A DNA stretch of 64,000 nt from Pseudanabaena sp. Chao 1811 (GTDB taxonomy: Bacteria; Cyanobacteriota; Cyanobacteriia; Pseudanabaenales; Pseudanabaenaceae), in the NCBI RefSeq assembly GCF_027942295.1, contig NZ_CP101416.1:2714501-2778500 (forward strand). Reading direction: 5' to 3'. Position numbers and translations under genes: made by a program. Shown here piece by piece: positions 53,834 to 63,288 of the stretch; the stretch's first letter is position 1; each line of letters begins with the position of its first letter. Below the pieces are notes generated by a model, which worked only from the letters and a program-made list of their open reading frames with translations, had not been told where the DNA came from and did not search any database.

Positions 53834-55558
53834 CTAAAATAGGTAACCGATACTGAAATAAAGAGCTGATTCTTGCAAATTAGAGCCGCGATCGCTAAGG
53901 TTCACAAATGGAATTGCATAATCTAGACGTAAGTTAAGACGTTTAATCGGTTCTACTAATATGCCCAGTCCACCACCTGCTAAAAAGTTTTGATTGGGGA
54001 GAACATTGAGGTTTCGGGAGTTGTTCCAAACTGTGCCAAGATCGACAAAAGGAGCTAACTGAACGATGGTTCTTCCTTCCTCATCTCGTGCCACCACAAA
54101 TCGGCTCTCCAAAGAAAGACGAATCCCATTATCACCCGATCGAGCATTTTGACGGAAGCCTCGCAAGGATTGCCCACCACCAATCACAAACTGCTGTGAT
54201 GGTAGAAGAGGATCGGCTGAGAGTTGCGTATCTAAAGAACCAATCAAAATAGTATCAGTGCCAAGAACCTGAACTCGTTGAATCTGTCCTAACCAACTCA
54301 GGAATGATGCACTAGGAGAAGTAACGAAAGTTGCGCCAAATAGCCCTGTACCAAGACTAAACTGCGATCGCAAAGACCAGACTCCTTCGGTATCACGACT
54401 AATATAGTCTTGCCCAAATTTAAAGACGCTGGTGCGGCTAGTGCCATCGGCTTCAGGTCCAACCCCAAATGGTACGGCAAGATCGTTGAATAGAAATGTC
54501 TGACCTCTTTGATATTCATAGCCTAGAGACAGTGCAAATTCTTCACGGGGATTGCGAATTAAAGGCTGACGATATGTAGCGGAGTAAACTTCGTTGTTGC
54601 CACGAATATTGAAGACATCAAATGGGGACTGGGTAATGCGATAGTTGCTAGGTGCAAATCGAAGGGAGACGGTTCCATTCATCGGATTGACGGGAATGCT
54701 AAAACCAAAATCATATTGATTAGAGCCGCCCGTTGTGGTTCTGGAATAATTGGCAGTAAATACATCTCCCATGCCGAAGAGATTGCGGTAACTGAGTCCT
54801 GCCCCCATGCGCTCGGAACCAACCGCAGGCGGAGAGAAGTTGTCAAAGCTAACCGATCCTGCTAGTTGATTTGCTTCCACAACTTTAATTGTGAGTATGC
54901 TTAAACCAGATTGACTACCTGCCTTGAGACTAGCATCTACGCTTGTAAAATTGGGATCGGCACGTAGGAGACGCAGTTGATCTTCGAGGTTATTGGTGTT
55001 GAGAGGATTCCCAGTTCCTAGCTCGGCTCGCGATCGCACGTAGTCTGGATTAAGGGTATTAACACCTACAACTTCGATTTTTTCGACTTTTCCTTCTGAG
55101 ACCTGAATCTTGGCAACACCATCAACGACACTTTGAGGCTTATATATGGCTTGAGAAGTAACATAGCCATTGCTGACATAAAGCTGGGTAATGGCATTGG
55201 CGGCGGCTGTCAATTGCTCTTCAGTGACTTCTTTCCCTTCAAGAGGTTTGGTGATGGGATCGAGATTGTCTGCACCAAAAACTGTACTGCCAACAACTTC
55301 AATTTTTTTGAGAGGAATTGCTTGAGCAATTTGGGCTTGAGAAGTTTGCGTTTGAGCAATTTGAGATGGAGAAGTCGTAGGAGAAGAAGCTAATTTTTTT
55401 GAGGAAGTAGAACTTGATAGTGAAGGTGTTAACTCTGAGGAGATGGTATTAGCATTAACCGATAAGCGACAGTCTATTAATAAAATTGTAGAAATACTTA
55501 ATACAAATAGCTGAATTTTCTCTGTGCCAATCTTTGATCTCGCTATTTTTATATTCAT
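53834..55558 (-). CDS. TpsB outer-membrane transporter (ShlB/FhaC family)
   Basis: The 574-residue protein has a signal segment (near 17-35), a Ser/Thr/Gln-rich linker, two POTRA domains (about 85-160: IPLKKIEVVGSTVFGADNLD, and 160-230: LNPDYVRSRAELGTGNPLNT), and a 16-strand beta barrel with the L6-loop motif QSLRGFRQNARSGDNG (about 465-480) and a final SIGYLF. It recognises the TPS domain of its partner exoproteins in the periplasm and exports them through the outer membrane. It is divergent from the two TpsA genes at 55785 and 58983, which are the likely substrates. Confidence 0.9.
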   Translation of the reverse strand: MNIKIARSKIGTEKIQLFVLSISTILLIDCRLSVNANTISSELTPSLSSSTSSKKLASSPTTSPSQIAQTQTSQAQIAQAIPLKKIEVVGSTVFGADNLDPITKPLEGKEVTEEQLTAAANAITQLYVSNGYVTSQAIYKPQSVVDGVAKIQVSEGKVEKIEVVGVNTLNPDYVRSRAELGTGNPLNTNNLEDQLRLLRADPNFTSVDASLKAGSQSGLSILTIKVVEANQLAGSVSFDNFSPPAVGSERMGAGLSYRNLFGMGDVFTANYSRTTTGGSNQYDFGFSIPVNPMNGTVSLRFAPSNYRITQSPFDVFNIRGNNEVYSATYRQPLIRNPREEFALSLGYEYQRGQTFLFNDLAVPFGVGPEADGTSRTSVFKFGQDYISRDTEGVWSLRSQFSLGTGLFGATFVTSPSASFLSWLGQIQRVQVLGTDTILIGSLDTQLSADPLLPSQQFVIGGGQSLRGFRQNARSGDNGIRLSLESRFVVARDEEGRTIVQLAPFVDLGTVWNNSRNLNVLPNQNFLAGGGLGILVEPIKRLNLRLDYAIPFVNLSDRGSNLQESALYFSIGYLF

Positions 55559-55784
55559 AGTTTTTGCTTTTACCTTATCTCCTCACTGACAAGAGAAATC
55601 GTAGCATATACAGTGTATGTATCTTACAGAAATTATGCATGACTTAGAAATAGCCTAACCAGACAGCTAAATCATTAATTGTTTCACTATGTAACATCAC
55701 CAAATCAATTTGTAATAAATGTCTTATTGATAATGTAAATTAGGATTTAAGGCAAAGTAAATTTCGATGTAGTTGTTGGAGATT

Positions 55785-58700
55785 ATGATGAAGTCAGTTT
55801 TGGGAATGTATTGGGCAACTACAGCAATCGCGATCACCCTGTCACCGATAGTCCTGACAGCACCAGTCACAGCACAATCAATTACCGCAGCTCAAGACGG
55901 AACGAATACCGTAGTAATGTCAAATGGACAGCAGTTTGACATTACAGGTGGAACGCAAGCAGGAGCGAATCTCTTCCATAGCTTTCAACAGTTCGGATTG
56001 AATCAAGGACAAATCGCCAACTTTCTGAGTCAACCAAACATTCAAAATATTCTCAGTCGAGTCGTTGGCGGCGACCCATCAGTAATCAATGGCTTAATCC
56101 AACTGACAGGCGGAAATTCCAATCTGTACATCATGAACCCCGCAGGGATAATCTTTGGAGCAAATGCCAGTTTAAACGTCCCAGCTTCCTTCACAGCCAC
56201 AACAGCCAATGGCATCCAAGTAGGAAATGGATGGTTTGGGATGAACACCAGTGCCAGCGATCTGCAAAATCTGACAGGAAATCCCAATGCTTTCGCATTT
56301 ACTAATTCTTCTATTTCTAATATCCAAGGACAAACATCAGGAGTAATTCTCAATCAAGGAAATCTCAACGTTCCCCAAGGAAAAAGCATCTCCCTAGTGG
56401 GAGGGATTGTAATCAACACAGGAGCGATCGCAACTGCCAATGGCACAATCAATATCGTGGCAGTACCCGATGGTAAGTATGTACGAATTACACCTGAAGG
56501 TGGTGTACTCAGTTTTGATCTGCCCATCGCCACCCAACAAGAACTAGGCAATACAAAGCCAATTACAGGGATAGATTTACCACAACTGCTAACTGGTTCA
56601 GGGATTACTGCACCGACACAAGCAGGAACTGCGATCTCAACGGGTAATCTCACAGCAGCAAACATCAATATCCTTGCCAATCATTACGACACAACGCAAG
56701 CATCTCTGAATGCAGCAAATATTCAACAGGGATGGAACTTAGTCTTTATCGACAGCACAGTTAAGAACTATCAAACATTGCTTGATGGAACTAATGGCGG
56801 CAGTAGTGTCACCTTGATTAATCCTGATCAGTATGGCATTCAGAAAGTGACTGAGACTTTAGCGAGTGTCACAGGTGCAAATAGTTTGCATATTGTCTCT
56901 GAGGGTGATGTTGGTAATTTCTGGCTGGGTAAGGATTTTGTTAGTACAGAGAATATTGCTAAGTATGCTAACGATCTTCAAGCATGGAAAACATCTTTAT
57001 CTCCTGCGGCGAATATTTTGCTCTATGCCTGTAATTTGGCAAATGGAGAGAATGGAGCGGCGCTAGTTCAGGCAGTGAAGAACTATACAGGGCGAGAAGT
57101 AGCGGCTTCCACTGACTTGACGGGTAGCAGTAATCTCGGTGGTAATTGGAATCTGGAATATCAGACTGGTAAACTGAATACGGGAGTGGTGTTTAATTCT
57201 GAAGCCCAGAATAGTTATGATGGCAGACTTGTCACCTTTACGACTACGAATATTAATGATGCAGGAGCAGGGTCTTTAAGACAAGCAATTCTCGATGCTA
57301 ATGGTTTGGCGGGTGCTGATACGATTCGATTTAATACCACGGGTGTATTTGCCACACCTCAAACAATCAATCTGACATCGGGGACGCTGAATATCACTCA
57401 AGCTCTGACGATTCAGGGGACTGGAGCTAGTAATCTCACTGTTAGAGGCAACAATACTTTTGGGATTTTTAATATCACTGCTGGCAATGTCACGTTTGAT
57501 GGTCTAACGATTACCAACGGTAGAGGTGTCAATGGTGGTGGCATAAGTAACAATGGTGCTGGAGCCTTGACTGTCACCAATAGCAATGTATCGGGAAATA
57601 CGGCAACTAATTGGGGTGGTGGGATTTTTAGCTTAGGAGCCTTGACCGTCACCAATAGCACTGTGTCGGGTAATACGGCAACTAACGTTGGCGGCGGGAT
57701 TCTTAGCTTAGGAGCCTTGACCGTCTCCAGTAGCACTGTGTCGGGTAATACGGCAACTAACGTTGGAGCTGGTGGAATTTACGGTGGCTCTACGACGACT
57801 ATTACTAATAGTACAGTGTCAGGAAATATAACAGGTAATACTGTTGGTGGTGGTGGAATTGCTATAGACGCTGGAGGAGTCTTGATACTTACTAATAGTA
57901 CTGTGTCTGGGAATAAGTCACTTTTAGATGGAGGTGGGATTTATTTCTTTTTTAGCAGGGGTACAATCTCCAACAGTACAATTACAAACAATACTGCCGA
58001 TGCCGATAACAATAACTCAGGCAATGGGGGCGGGATTTTTAATAACAGCGCTAACATAGTTACTATCAGGAACTCGATTATTGCTGGAAACTTTGACACT
58101 CCAAATAATGCTGGATTGGGAGTAAAAAACCCCGACGTAAGTGGAGTGTTTGTTGATGGTGGCAAGAATTTGATTGGCGATAAAACTGGAAGTGCCAACT
58201 TTACCGTCAGTACTCTAGTCGGCACAGCCGCAAACCGCCTCAATCCCCAACTTGCTCCACTTGCCAACTATGGCGGCGTAACTCTTACTCATGCGCTCTT
58301 ACCCAATAGCCCCGCCCTAAATGCAGGAAATAACGCCAATGCCCCAGTAGGTAACGATCAACGTGGAGCAACCCGAATTATTGGTGGAGTTGTCGATATA
58401 GGAGCATTTGAATCTCAAGGATTTAGTCTCACTCCCCTCACCAACAGCACACCCCAGAGTACAAATATCAACACCAGTTTTGCTCAACCCCTAGGAGTAC
58501 AAGTCACCGAAAACTTCGTGAATAGCCCAATTCCCGCACCAAATATTCTCGTCACCTTTACTCCACCATCTAGCAGTGCAAATGGTGTATTTGCTGGAAA
58601 CACCAGCGTACTAACCAATAAACTCGGCATTGCCGTCGCTCCTACATTCACTGCAAATGGAGTTTCAGGCAGTTACGAAGTTACAGCGACAGCAACAGGA

Positions 58701-58901
58701 TTTAAACCAGCAACTTTCACACTTACCAATAAAGTTGCTGGTGGATTTGGTGGCGTATTTCCTAGCCGAGAGGATTTAGAAGGACGTTCTCCCAGATTAG
58801 ATGAGCAAGATCTAGATATAAGTTTCACACAGGTTCTCTGTCTCGATGCTTCTATCGCAAATGCTCAGACTAATTCCATTCCTACTTGCAAAGATAAATA
58901 A
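55785..58901 (+). CDS. TpsA exoprotein 1 (filamentous-hemagglutinin N-domain, DUF4347, beta-helix)
   Basis: The protein of 1038 residues begins with a signal peptide (MMKSVLGMYWATTAIAITLS, cleavage near VTAQ), then the TPS/FHA N-domain (about 30-160, with NSNLYIMNPAGIIFGANASL). A DUF4347-like domain (about 320-480) has HIVSEG (Glu373 where the family has His) and YACN (Cys416). A right-handed beta-helix with NSTVSGNTATN repeats (about 500-780) follows, then a choice-of-anchor-Q end (PALNAGNNANAPVGNDQRGA) and an Ig-like tail. It is likely exported by the divergent TpsB. GGAG precedes the ATG pair. Residues 46-230 are encoded by DNA identical to TpsA 2. Confidence 0.85.
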   Translation: MMKSVLGMYWATTAIAITLSPIVLTAPVTAQSITAAQDGTNTVVMSNGQQFDITGGTQAGANLFHSFQQFGLNQGQIANFLSQPNIQNILSRVVGGDPSVINGLIQLTGGNSNLYIMNPAGIIFGANASLNVPASFTATTANGIQVGNGWFGMNTSASDLQNLTGNPNAFAFTNSSISNIQGQTSGVILNQGNLNVPQGKSISLVGGIVINTGAIATANGTINIVAVPDGKYVRITPEGGVLSFDLPIATQQELGNTKPITGIDLPQLLTGSGITAPTQAGTAISTGNLTAANINILANHYDTTQASLNAANIQQGWNLVFIDSTVKNYQTLLDGTNGGSSVTLINPDQYGIQKVTETLASVTGANSLHIVSEGDVGNFWLGKDFVSTENIAKYANDLQAWKTSLSPAANILLYACNLANGENGAALVQAVKNYTGREVAASTDLTGSSNLGGNWNLEYQTGKLNTGVVFNSEAQNSYDGRLVTFTTTNINDAGAGSLRQAILDANGLAGADTIRFNTTGVFATPQTINLTSGTLNITQALTIQGTGASNLTVRGNNTFGIFNITAGNVTFDGLTITNGRGVNGGGISNNGAGALTVTNSNVSGNTATNWGGGIFSLGALTVTNSTVSGNTATNVGGGILSLGALTVSSSTVSGNTATNVGAGGIYGGSTTTITNSTVSGNITGNTVGGGGIAIDAGGVLILTNSTVSGNKSLLDGGGIYFFFSRGTISNSTITNNTADADNNNSGNGGGIFNNSANIVTIRNSIIAGNFDTPNNAGLGVKNPDVSGVFVDGGKNLIGDKTGSANFTVSTLVGTAANRLNPQLAPLANYGGVTLTHALLPNSPALNAGNNANAPVGNDQRGATRIIGGVVDIGAFESQGFSLTPLTNSTPQSTNINTSFAQPLGVQVTENFVNSPIPAPNILVTFTPPSSSANGVFAGNTSVLTNKLGIAVAPTFTANGVSGSYEVTATATGFKPATFTLTNKVAGGFGGVFPSREDLEGRSPRLDEQDLDISFTQVLCLDASIANAQTNSIPTCKDK
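55923..56473 (+). repeat. 551-bp block identical to 59121-59671
   Basis: The two TpsA genes are base-for-base identical over these 551 bp by eye and then diverge on both sides (for example GATGGTAAGTATGTACG versus GATGGCAAATATGTGCG). It covers the TPS domain. Confidence 0.75.
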
Positions 58902-58982
58902 CAGAATTTTATTGCCTCATTAATTTAGGTTAAATTATACTTTCGGGTAAAGTAAATCTTGATTTAGCGGCTGGAGAGCATG

Positions 58983-61900
58983 ATGAAGTCAGTTTTGGTA
59001 ATGTATTGGGCAACTGTCGCGATCTCGATCGCCCTATCTCCAGCACAGTTGCTCACAGCACCAGTGAACGCGCAATCGATCACCGCCGCTCAAGACGGAA
59101 CGAACACCGTAGTATTGCCTAATGGACAGCAGTTTGACATTACAGGTGGAACGCAAGCAGGAGCGAATCTCTTCCATAGCTTTCAACAGTTCGGATTGAA
59201 TCAAGGACAAATCGCCAACTTTCTGAGTCAACCAAACATTCAAAATATTCTCAGTCGAGTCGTTGGCGGCGACCCATCAGTAATCAATGGCTTAATCCAA
59301 CTGACAGGCGGAAATTCCAATCTGTACATCATGAACCCCGCAGGGATAATCTTTGGAGCAAATGCCAGTTTAAACGTCCCAGCTTCCTTCACAGCCACAA
59401 CAGCCAATGGCATCCAAGTAGGAAATGGATGGTTTGGGATGAACACCAGTGCCAGCGATCTGCAAAATCTGACAGGAAATCCCAATGCTTTCGCATTTAC
59501 TAATTCTTCTATTTCTAATATCCAAGGACAAACATCAGGAGTAATTCTCAATCAAGGAAATCTCAACGTTCCCCAAGGAAAAAGCATCTCCCTAGTGGGA
59601 GGGATTGTAATCAACACAGGAGCGATCGCAACTGCCAATGGCACAATCAATATCGTGGCAGTACCCGATGGCAAATATGTGCGGGTTACGCCTGAAGGTG
59701 GGGTGCTGAGCTTTGATCTACCGATCTCCACCCAACAAGAACTAGGCAATACAAAGCCAATAACAGGGATAGATTTACCAAAACTGCTAACTGGTTCAGG
59801 GATTACTGCACCGACACAAGCAGGAACTGCGATCGCAACGGGTAATCTCACAGCAGCAAATATCAATATCCTTGCCAATCGCTACGACACAACTCAAGCA
59901 TCTCTGAATGCAACGAATATTCAACAGGGATGGAACTTAGTCTTTATCGACAGCACAGTTAAGAACTATCAAACATTGCTTGATGGAGCTAATGGTGGTA
60001 GTAGTATCACCGTGATTAATCCTGATCAGTATGGAATCCAGAAAGTAACTGAAACCCTAGCCAGTGTGACGGGAGCAAATAGTCTGCATATAGTTTCTGA
60101 GGGTAATGTTGGCAATTTTTGGCTGGGTAAGGATTTTGTCAGTACAGAGAACATTGCTAGATATGCTAACGATCTCCAAGCATGGAAGACTTCTCTATCT
60201 CCTGCGGCGAATATCTTGCTGTATGCCTGTAATCTAGCAAATGGAGAGAATGGAGCAGCACTAGTTCAGGCAGTGAAGAACTATACAGGGCGAGAGGTGG
60301 CAGCTTCGACTGACCTCACGGGTAGCAATAGCCTTGGTGGTAATTGGAATCTGGAGTATCAGACTGGGAAACTGAATACGGGAGTGGTGTTTAATTCTGA
60401 AGCTCAGAATAGTTATGATGGCAGACTTGTCACCTTTACGACTACGAATATTAATGATGCAGGAGCAGGGTCTTTACGACAAGCAATTCTCGATGCTAAT
60501 GCTTTGGCGGGTGCTGATGACATTCGCTTTGACCCGAATGTGTTTAATGGCGCTCAAGCAGCGATTACCTTAGCATCAACCTTGGCGATTAATACCACTA
60601 CTGGTGGTCTCAACATCAGTGGCGCATTTGGGGCAAGCAATGTCACGGTGAGCGGTAACAATGCGGTAGGGGTGTTTGATATCGTGGGTAATGGCAATAC
60701 TACGTTTGATAGTTTAAGGATTATTAATGGTAGAAGTGTCACTGGTGGTGGCATAACCAATGGCTCTGGAGCCTTAACTATTATTAATAGCAACATATCG
60801 AGTAATACGGCGACAAATATCGGTGGAGGGATTTTTAGCGTTGGAGCCGTAACTCTCACCAATAGCACCGTGTTGGATAATACGGCAACCGATACCGGTG
60901 GAGGGATTGTGAGCAATGGAGCCGTAACTCTCACCAATAGCACCGTGTTGGATAATACGGCAACCGATACCGGTGGAGGGATTGTGAGCGTTGGAGCCGT
61001 AACTCTCACCAATAGCACCGTGTCAAGGAATACAGCAAATAATGGAGGAGGGATTTTTAGCGTTGGAGCCGTAACTCTCACCAATAGCACCGTGTCGAGT
61101 AATACGGCTATTGATGGTGGAGGGATTTTGAGTAATGGAGCCGTAACTCTCACCAATAGCACCGTGTCGGGTAATAGGGCAAATAATGGTGGCGGAGGGA
61201 TTTTGAGTAATGCCGTTACTGTTACTAATAGCACCGTGTCGGGTAATAGGGCAAATAATGGTGGCGGAGGGATTTTTAGCCTTGGAACTGTGACTCTCAC
61301 AAATAGTAACGTATTGGGTAATACGGCAAATAATGGTGGCGGAGGGATTTTGAGTAATGGAGCCGTAACTCTCACCAATAGCACCGTGTCGGGTAATACG
61401 GCAAATACTGCTGGAGGAGGGATTGTGAGCACTGGAACCGTAACTCTCACCAATAGCACCGTGTCGGGTAATAGGGCAAATACTAATGGAGGAGGGATTG
61501 CGAGCACTGGAGACGTAACTCTTACCAATAGCACCGTGTCGGGTAATACGGCAAATACTGCTGGAGGAGGGATTTTTAGCGGTGGAGCCGTTACTGTTAC
61601 TAATAGCACCGTGTCGGGTAATACGGCAAATACTGCTGGAGGAGGGATTGCGAGCACTGGAGCCGTTACTGTTACTAATAGCACCGTGTCGAGTAATACG
61701 GCTATTGATGGGGGAGGGATTGCGAGCACTGGAGCTGTAACTCTTATCAATAGCAACGTGTCGGGTAATACGGCAACAAATAGCGGTGGAGGGATTGTGA
61801 GCAATGGAGTCGTGACTCTCACAAATAGCACCGTGTCGAGTAATAGGGCAAATATTGTTGGTGGAATTTTTAGCAATGGAGCCGTGACTCTCACAAATAG

Positions 61901-62876
61901 CACTGTGTCGGGTAATACGGCAACAAATGGTGGAGGGATTGTTGGCAATAATGGAGGTACGATCACCAATAGCACGATTACTAACAATACTGTCAATATA
62001 GGCGGTGTTGGTGGGATTTTCCGTAATGGAGGCATATTCACGATTACAAATTCGATAATTGCAGGTAACTTTGACCGAGGATTGCAAGCTTCTGACTTGG
62101 CTAGTAATGTCGCAGGAGTAGGTTTTACCAATGGTGGCAATAACTTAATCGGCGCAAATAATGGCTTTGCGGCGACTTTTGCCAATAGCTCCCTCGTTGG
62201 CACGATCGCCAATCCTGTCAATCCCCAACTTGCACCACTTGCCAACTATGGCGGCACGACCCTAACTCATGCGCTTTTACCCAGTAGCCCCGCCTTAGAT
62301 ACAGGAAATAACGCAGGTGTAGCCGCTACCGACCAACGCGGCGCAACCCGTATTTTTAACGGTAAAGTCGATATCGGTGCTTTTGAATCTCAAGGCTTTG
62401 GTCTAACGCCTCTAACCAATACCACACCCCAAAGCACAAATATCAACACTAGTTTTCCTCAACTGCTAGGCGTACAAGTCACAGAGAACTTTGTAAATAG
62501 CCCAATTCCTGCACCAAATATTCTCGTCACCTTTGCTTCATCACCTAGTAGTGCCAATGGAGTATTTACAGGAAATACTAGCATCCTCACTAATAATCTT
62601 GGCATTGCCCTAGCTCCAACATTCACCGCCAATGGAATTCCAGGTAGTTATTCAGTTACAGCCACAGCAACAGGATTTAAGCCTGCTACTTTCACACTTA
62701 CCAATAAAGTTGCAGGTGGATTTGGTGGTGTATATCCTAGTCGTGAGGATTTAGAAAGACGCTCTGCTAAATTAGATGAGCAAGATCTAGATATAAGTTT
62801 CACACAGGTTCTCTGTCTCGACGCTTCGATCGCAAATGCTCAGACTAATTCCATTCCTACTTGCAAAGATAAATAA
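58983..62876 (+). CDS. TpsA exoprotein 2 with expanded beta-helix repeats
   Basis: The protein of 1297 residues has the same order as TpsA 1: signal peptide, TPS domain, DUF4347 with HIVSEG and YACN, then a longer beta-helix (about 590-990) of some 18 repeats of about 22-25 residues (GGGIFSVGAVTLTNSTVSGN and variants), an anchor-Q-like end (PALDTGNNAGVAATDQRGAT), an Ig-like domain and the tail SREDLERRSAKLDEQDLDIS. The last 30 residues match TpsA 1. The second ATG (58983) is a better distance from GGAG than the ATG at 58980. It should share the TpsB partner and probably arose by duplication of the first. Confidence 0.85.
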   Translation: MKSVLVMYWATVAISIALSPAQLLTAPVNAQSITAAQDGTNTVVLPNGQQFDITGGTQAGANLFHSFQQFGLNQGQIANFLSQPNIQNILSRVVGGDPSVINGLIQLTGGNSNLYIMNPAGIIFGANASLNVPASFTATTANGIQVGNGWFGMNTSASDLQNLTGNPNAFAFTNSSISNIQGQTSGVILNQGNLNVPQGKSISLVGGIVINTGAIATANGTINIVAVPDGKYVRVTPEGGVLSFDLPISTQQELGNTKPITGIDLPKLLTGSGITAPTQAGTAIATGNLTAANINILANRYDTTQASLNATNIQQGWNLVFIDSTVKNYQTLLDGANGGSSITVINPDQYGIQKVTETLASVTGANSLHIVSEGNVGNFWLGKDFVSTENIARYANDLQAWKTSLSPAANILLYACNLANGENGAALVQAVKNYTGREVAASTDLTGSNSLGGNWNLEYQTGKLNTGVVFNSEAQNSYDGRLVTFTTTNINDAGAGSLRQAILDANALAGADDIRFDPNVFNGAQAAITLASTLAINTTTGGLNISGAFGASNVTVSGNNAVGVFDIVGNGNTTFDSLRIINGRSVTGGGITNGSGALTIINSNISSNTATNIGGGIFSVGAVTLTNSTVLDNTATDTGGGIVSNGAVTLTNSTVLDNTATDTGGGIVSVGAVTLTNSTVSRNTANNGGGIFSVGAVTLTNSTVSSNTAIDGGGILSNGAVTLTNSTVSGNRANNGGGGILSNAVTVTNSTVSGNRANNGGGGIFSLGTVTLTNSNVLGNTANNGGGGILSNGAVTLTNSTVSGNTANTAGGGIVSTGTVTLTNSTVSGNRANTNGGGIASTGDVTLTNSTVSGNTANTAGGGIFSGGAVTVTNSTVSGNTANTAGGGIASTGAVTVTNSTVSSNTAIDGGGIASTGAVTLINSNVSGNTATNSGGGIVSNGVVTLTNSTVSSNRANIVGGIFSNGAVTLTNSTVSGNTATNGGGIVGNNGGTITNSTITNNTVNIGGVGGIFRNGGIFTITNSIIAGNFDRGLQASDLASNVAGVGFTNGGNNLIGANNGFAATFANSSLVGTIANPVNPQLAPLANYGGTTLTHALLPSSPALDTGNNAGVAATDQRGATRIFNGKVDIGAFESQGFGLTPLTNTTPQSTNINTSFPQLLGVQVTENFVNSPIPAPNILVTFASSPSSANGVFTGNTSILTNNLGIALAPTFTANGIPGSYSVTATATGFKPATFTLTNKVAGGFGGVYPSREDLERRSAKLDEQDLDISFTQVLCLDASIANAQTNSIPTCKDK
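60770..61960 (+). repeat. about 18 tandem 66-75-bp repeats in TpsA 2
   Basis: Repeats of the type GGAGCCGTAACTCTCACCAA TAGCACCGTGTCGGGTAATA CGGCAAATAATGGTGGAGGG with variable spacing. TpsA 1 has only about five units at 57530-57960. They encode beta-helix coils. Such arrays change length by recombination. Confidence 0.8.
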
Positions 62877-62922
62877 CTAAAGTTTATTGCCTCATTACAG
62901 CGCTTTGCGCTTTCTTAAAAAC

Positions 62923-62973
62923 CAGATAAATTTTGAAAAAGCTTGCGAAGCAAGCTTTTTCAAAATTTATCTG
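62923..62973. repeat. perfect 24-bp palindrome with GCGAAGC cap
   Basis: Arms CAGATAAATTTTGAAAAAGC (continuing TTGC) and complement, GAA loop. Confidence 0.7.
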
Positions 62974-63021
62974 TACTATACCAACCCTAAATAGGCTGTA
63001 AGTAGATGAGCATATTAAACC

Positions 63022-63079
63022 CTAAAACCAAAGATTGTTCCGCCCGCTACGCGGGCGGAACAATCTTTTCGGTTTTCAG
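63022..63079. repeat. long palindrome (about 27-bp arms)
   Basis: Core AAGATTGTTCCGCCCGC / GCGGGCGGAACAATCTT with TAC loop; outer parts AAAACC/GGTTTT pair with a bulge. Different stem from its neighbour at 62923. Confidence 0.65.
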
Positions 63080-63117
63080 TTTATTTATGCCTAGCTACTT
63101 ACCTAGCTACTTAATTT

Positions 63118-63255
63118 AGATTAAATTAGACTTTCGGGTACGGTAAATATTTGATGTAATGGCTGGAGAGCGTGATGAAATCAAGTTTGGGAATGTATTG
63201 GACAACTGCCGCGATCGCCCTTAGAAATGATATTGCAGTTTGCATTTTGCCTTAG
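63118..63255 (+). pseudogene. truncated start of a third TpsA gene
   Basis: The leader ATTAGACTTTCGGGTACGGT ... GGCTGGAGAGCGTGATGAAA is closely similar to the region before TpsA 2. The start codon at 63175 is followed by MKSSLGMYWTTAAIA (like MKSVLGMYWATTAIA), then the frame continues into unrelated LRNDIAVCILP and a stop at 63253-63255. Homology ends at GCGATCGCC, a HIP1 site. The rest of the gene is gone. Confidence 0.75.
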
Positions 63256-63269
63256 GCAAAATGCAAACT
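63237..63269. repeat. 15-bp palindrome at the end of the TpsA remnant
   Basis: Arms AGTTTGCATTTTGCC and complement, TTA loop. It contains the stop of the remnant ORF. Confidence 0.55.
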
Positions 63270-63288
63270 CAACCTCTTCAACAGAACA

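Larger units (their letters stand above)
62877..63288. other. 412-bp spacer: palindromes and a truncated TpsA leader
   Basis: Contains palindromes at 62923-62973 and 63022-63079, a TpsA-type leader and start (63118-63255), and another palindrome at 63237-63269. No other gene is supported. Confidence 0.65.

Noticed and set aside
60770-61960. Regular repeats that at first look like a CRISPR array
   Set aside because: Units are in coding frame, vary in length, have no unique spacers, and encode NSTVSGNTA beta-helix coils.
61023-62087. 354-codon minus-strand frame in the same array
   Set aside because: Another antisense shadow of the tandem repeats, with an Ile/Ser/Arg-rich low-complexity product.
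60554-62245. 563-codon open frame on the minus strand across the TpsA 2 repeat array
   Set aside because: It is the antisense of the beta-helix repeats; the repeated DNA keeps the frame open, and the Pro/Leu/Val-rich product has no family features.
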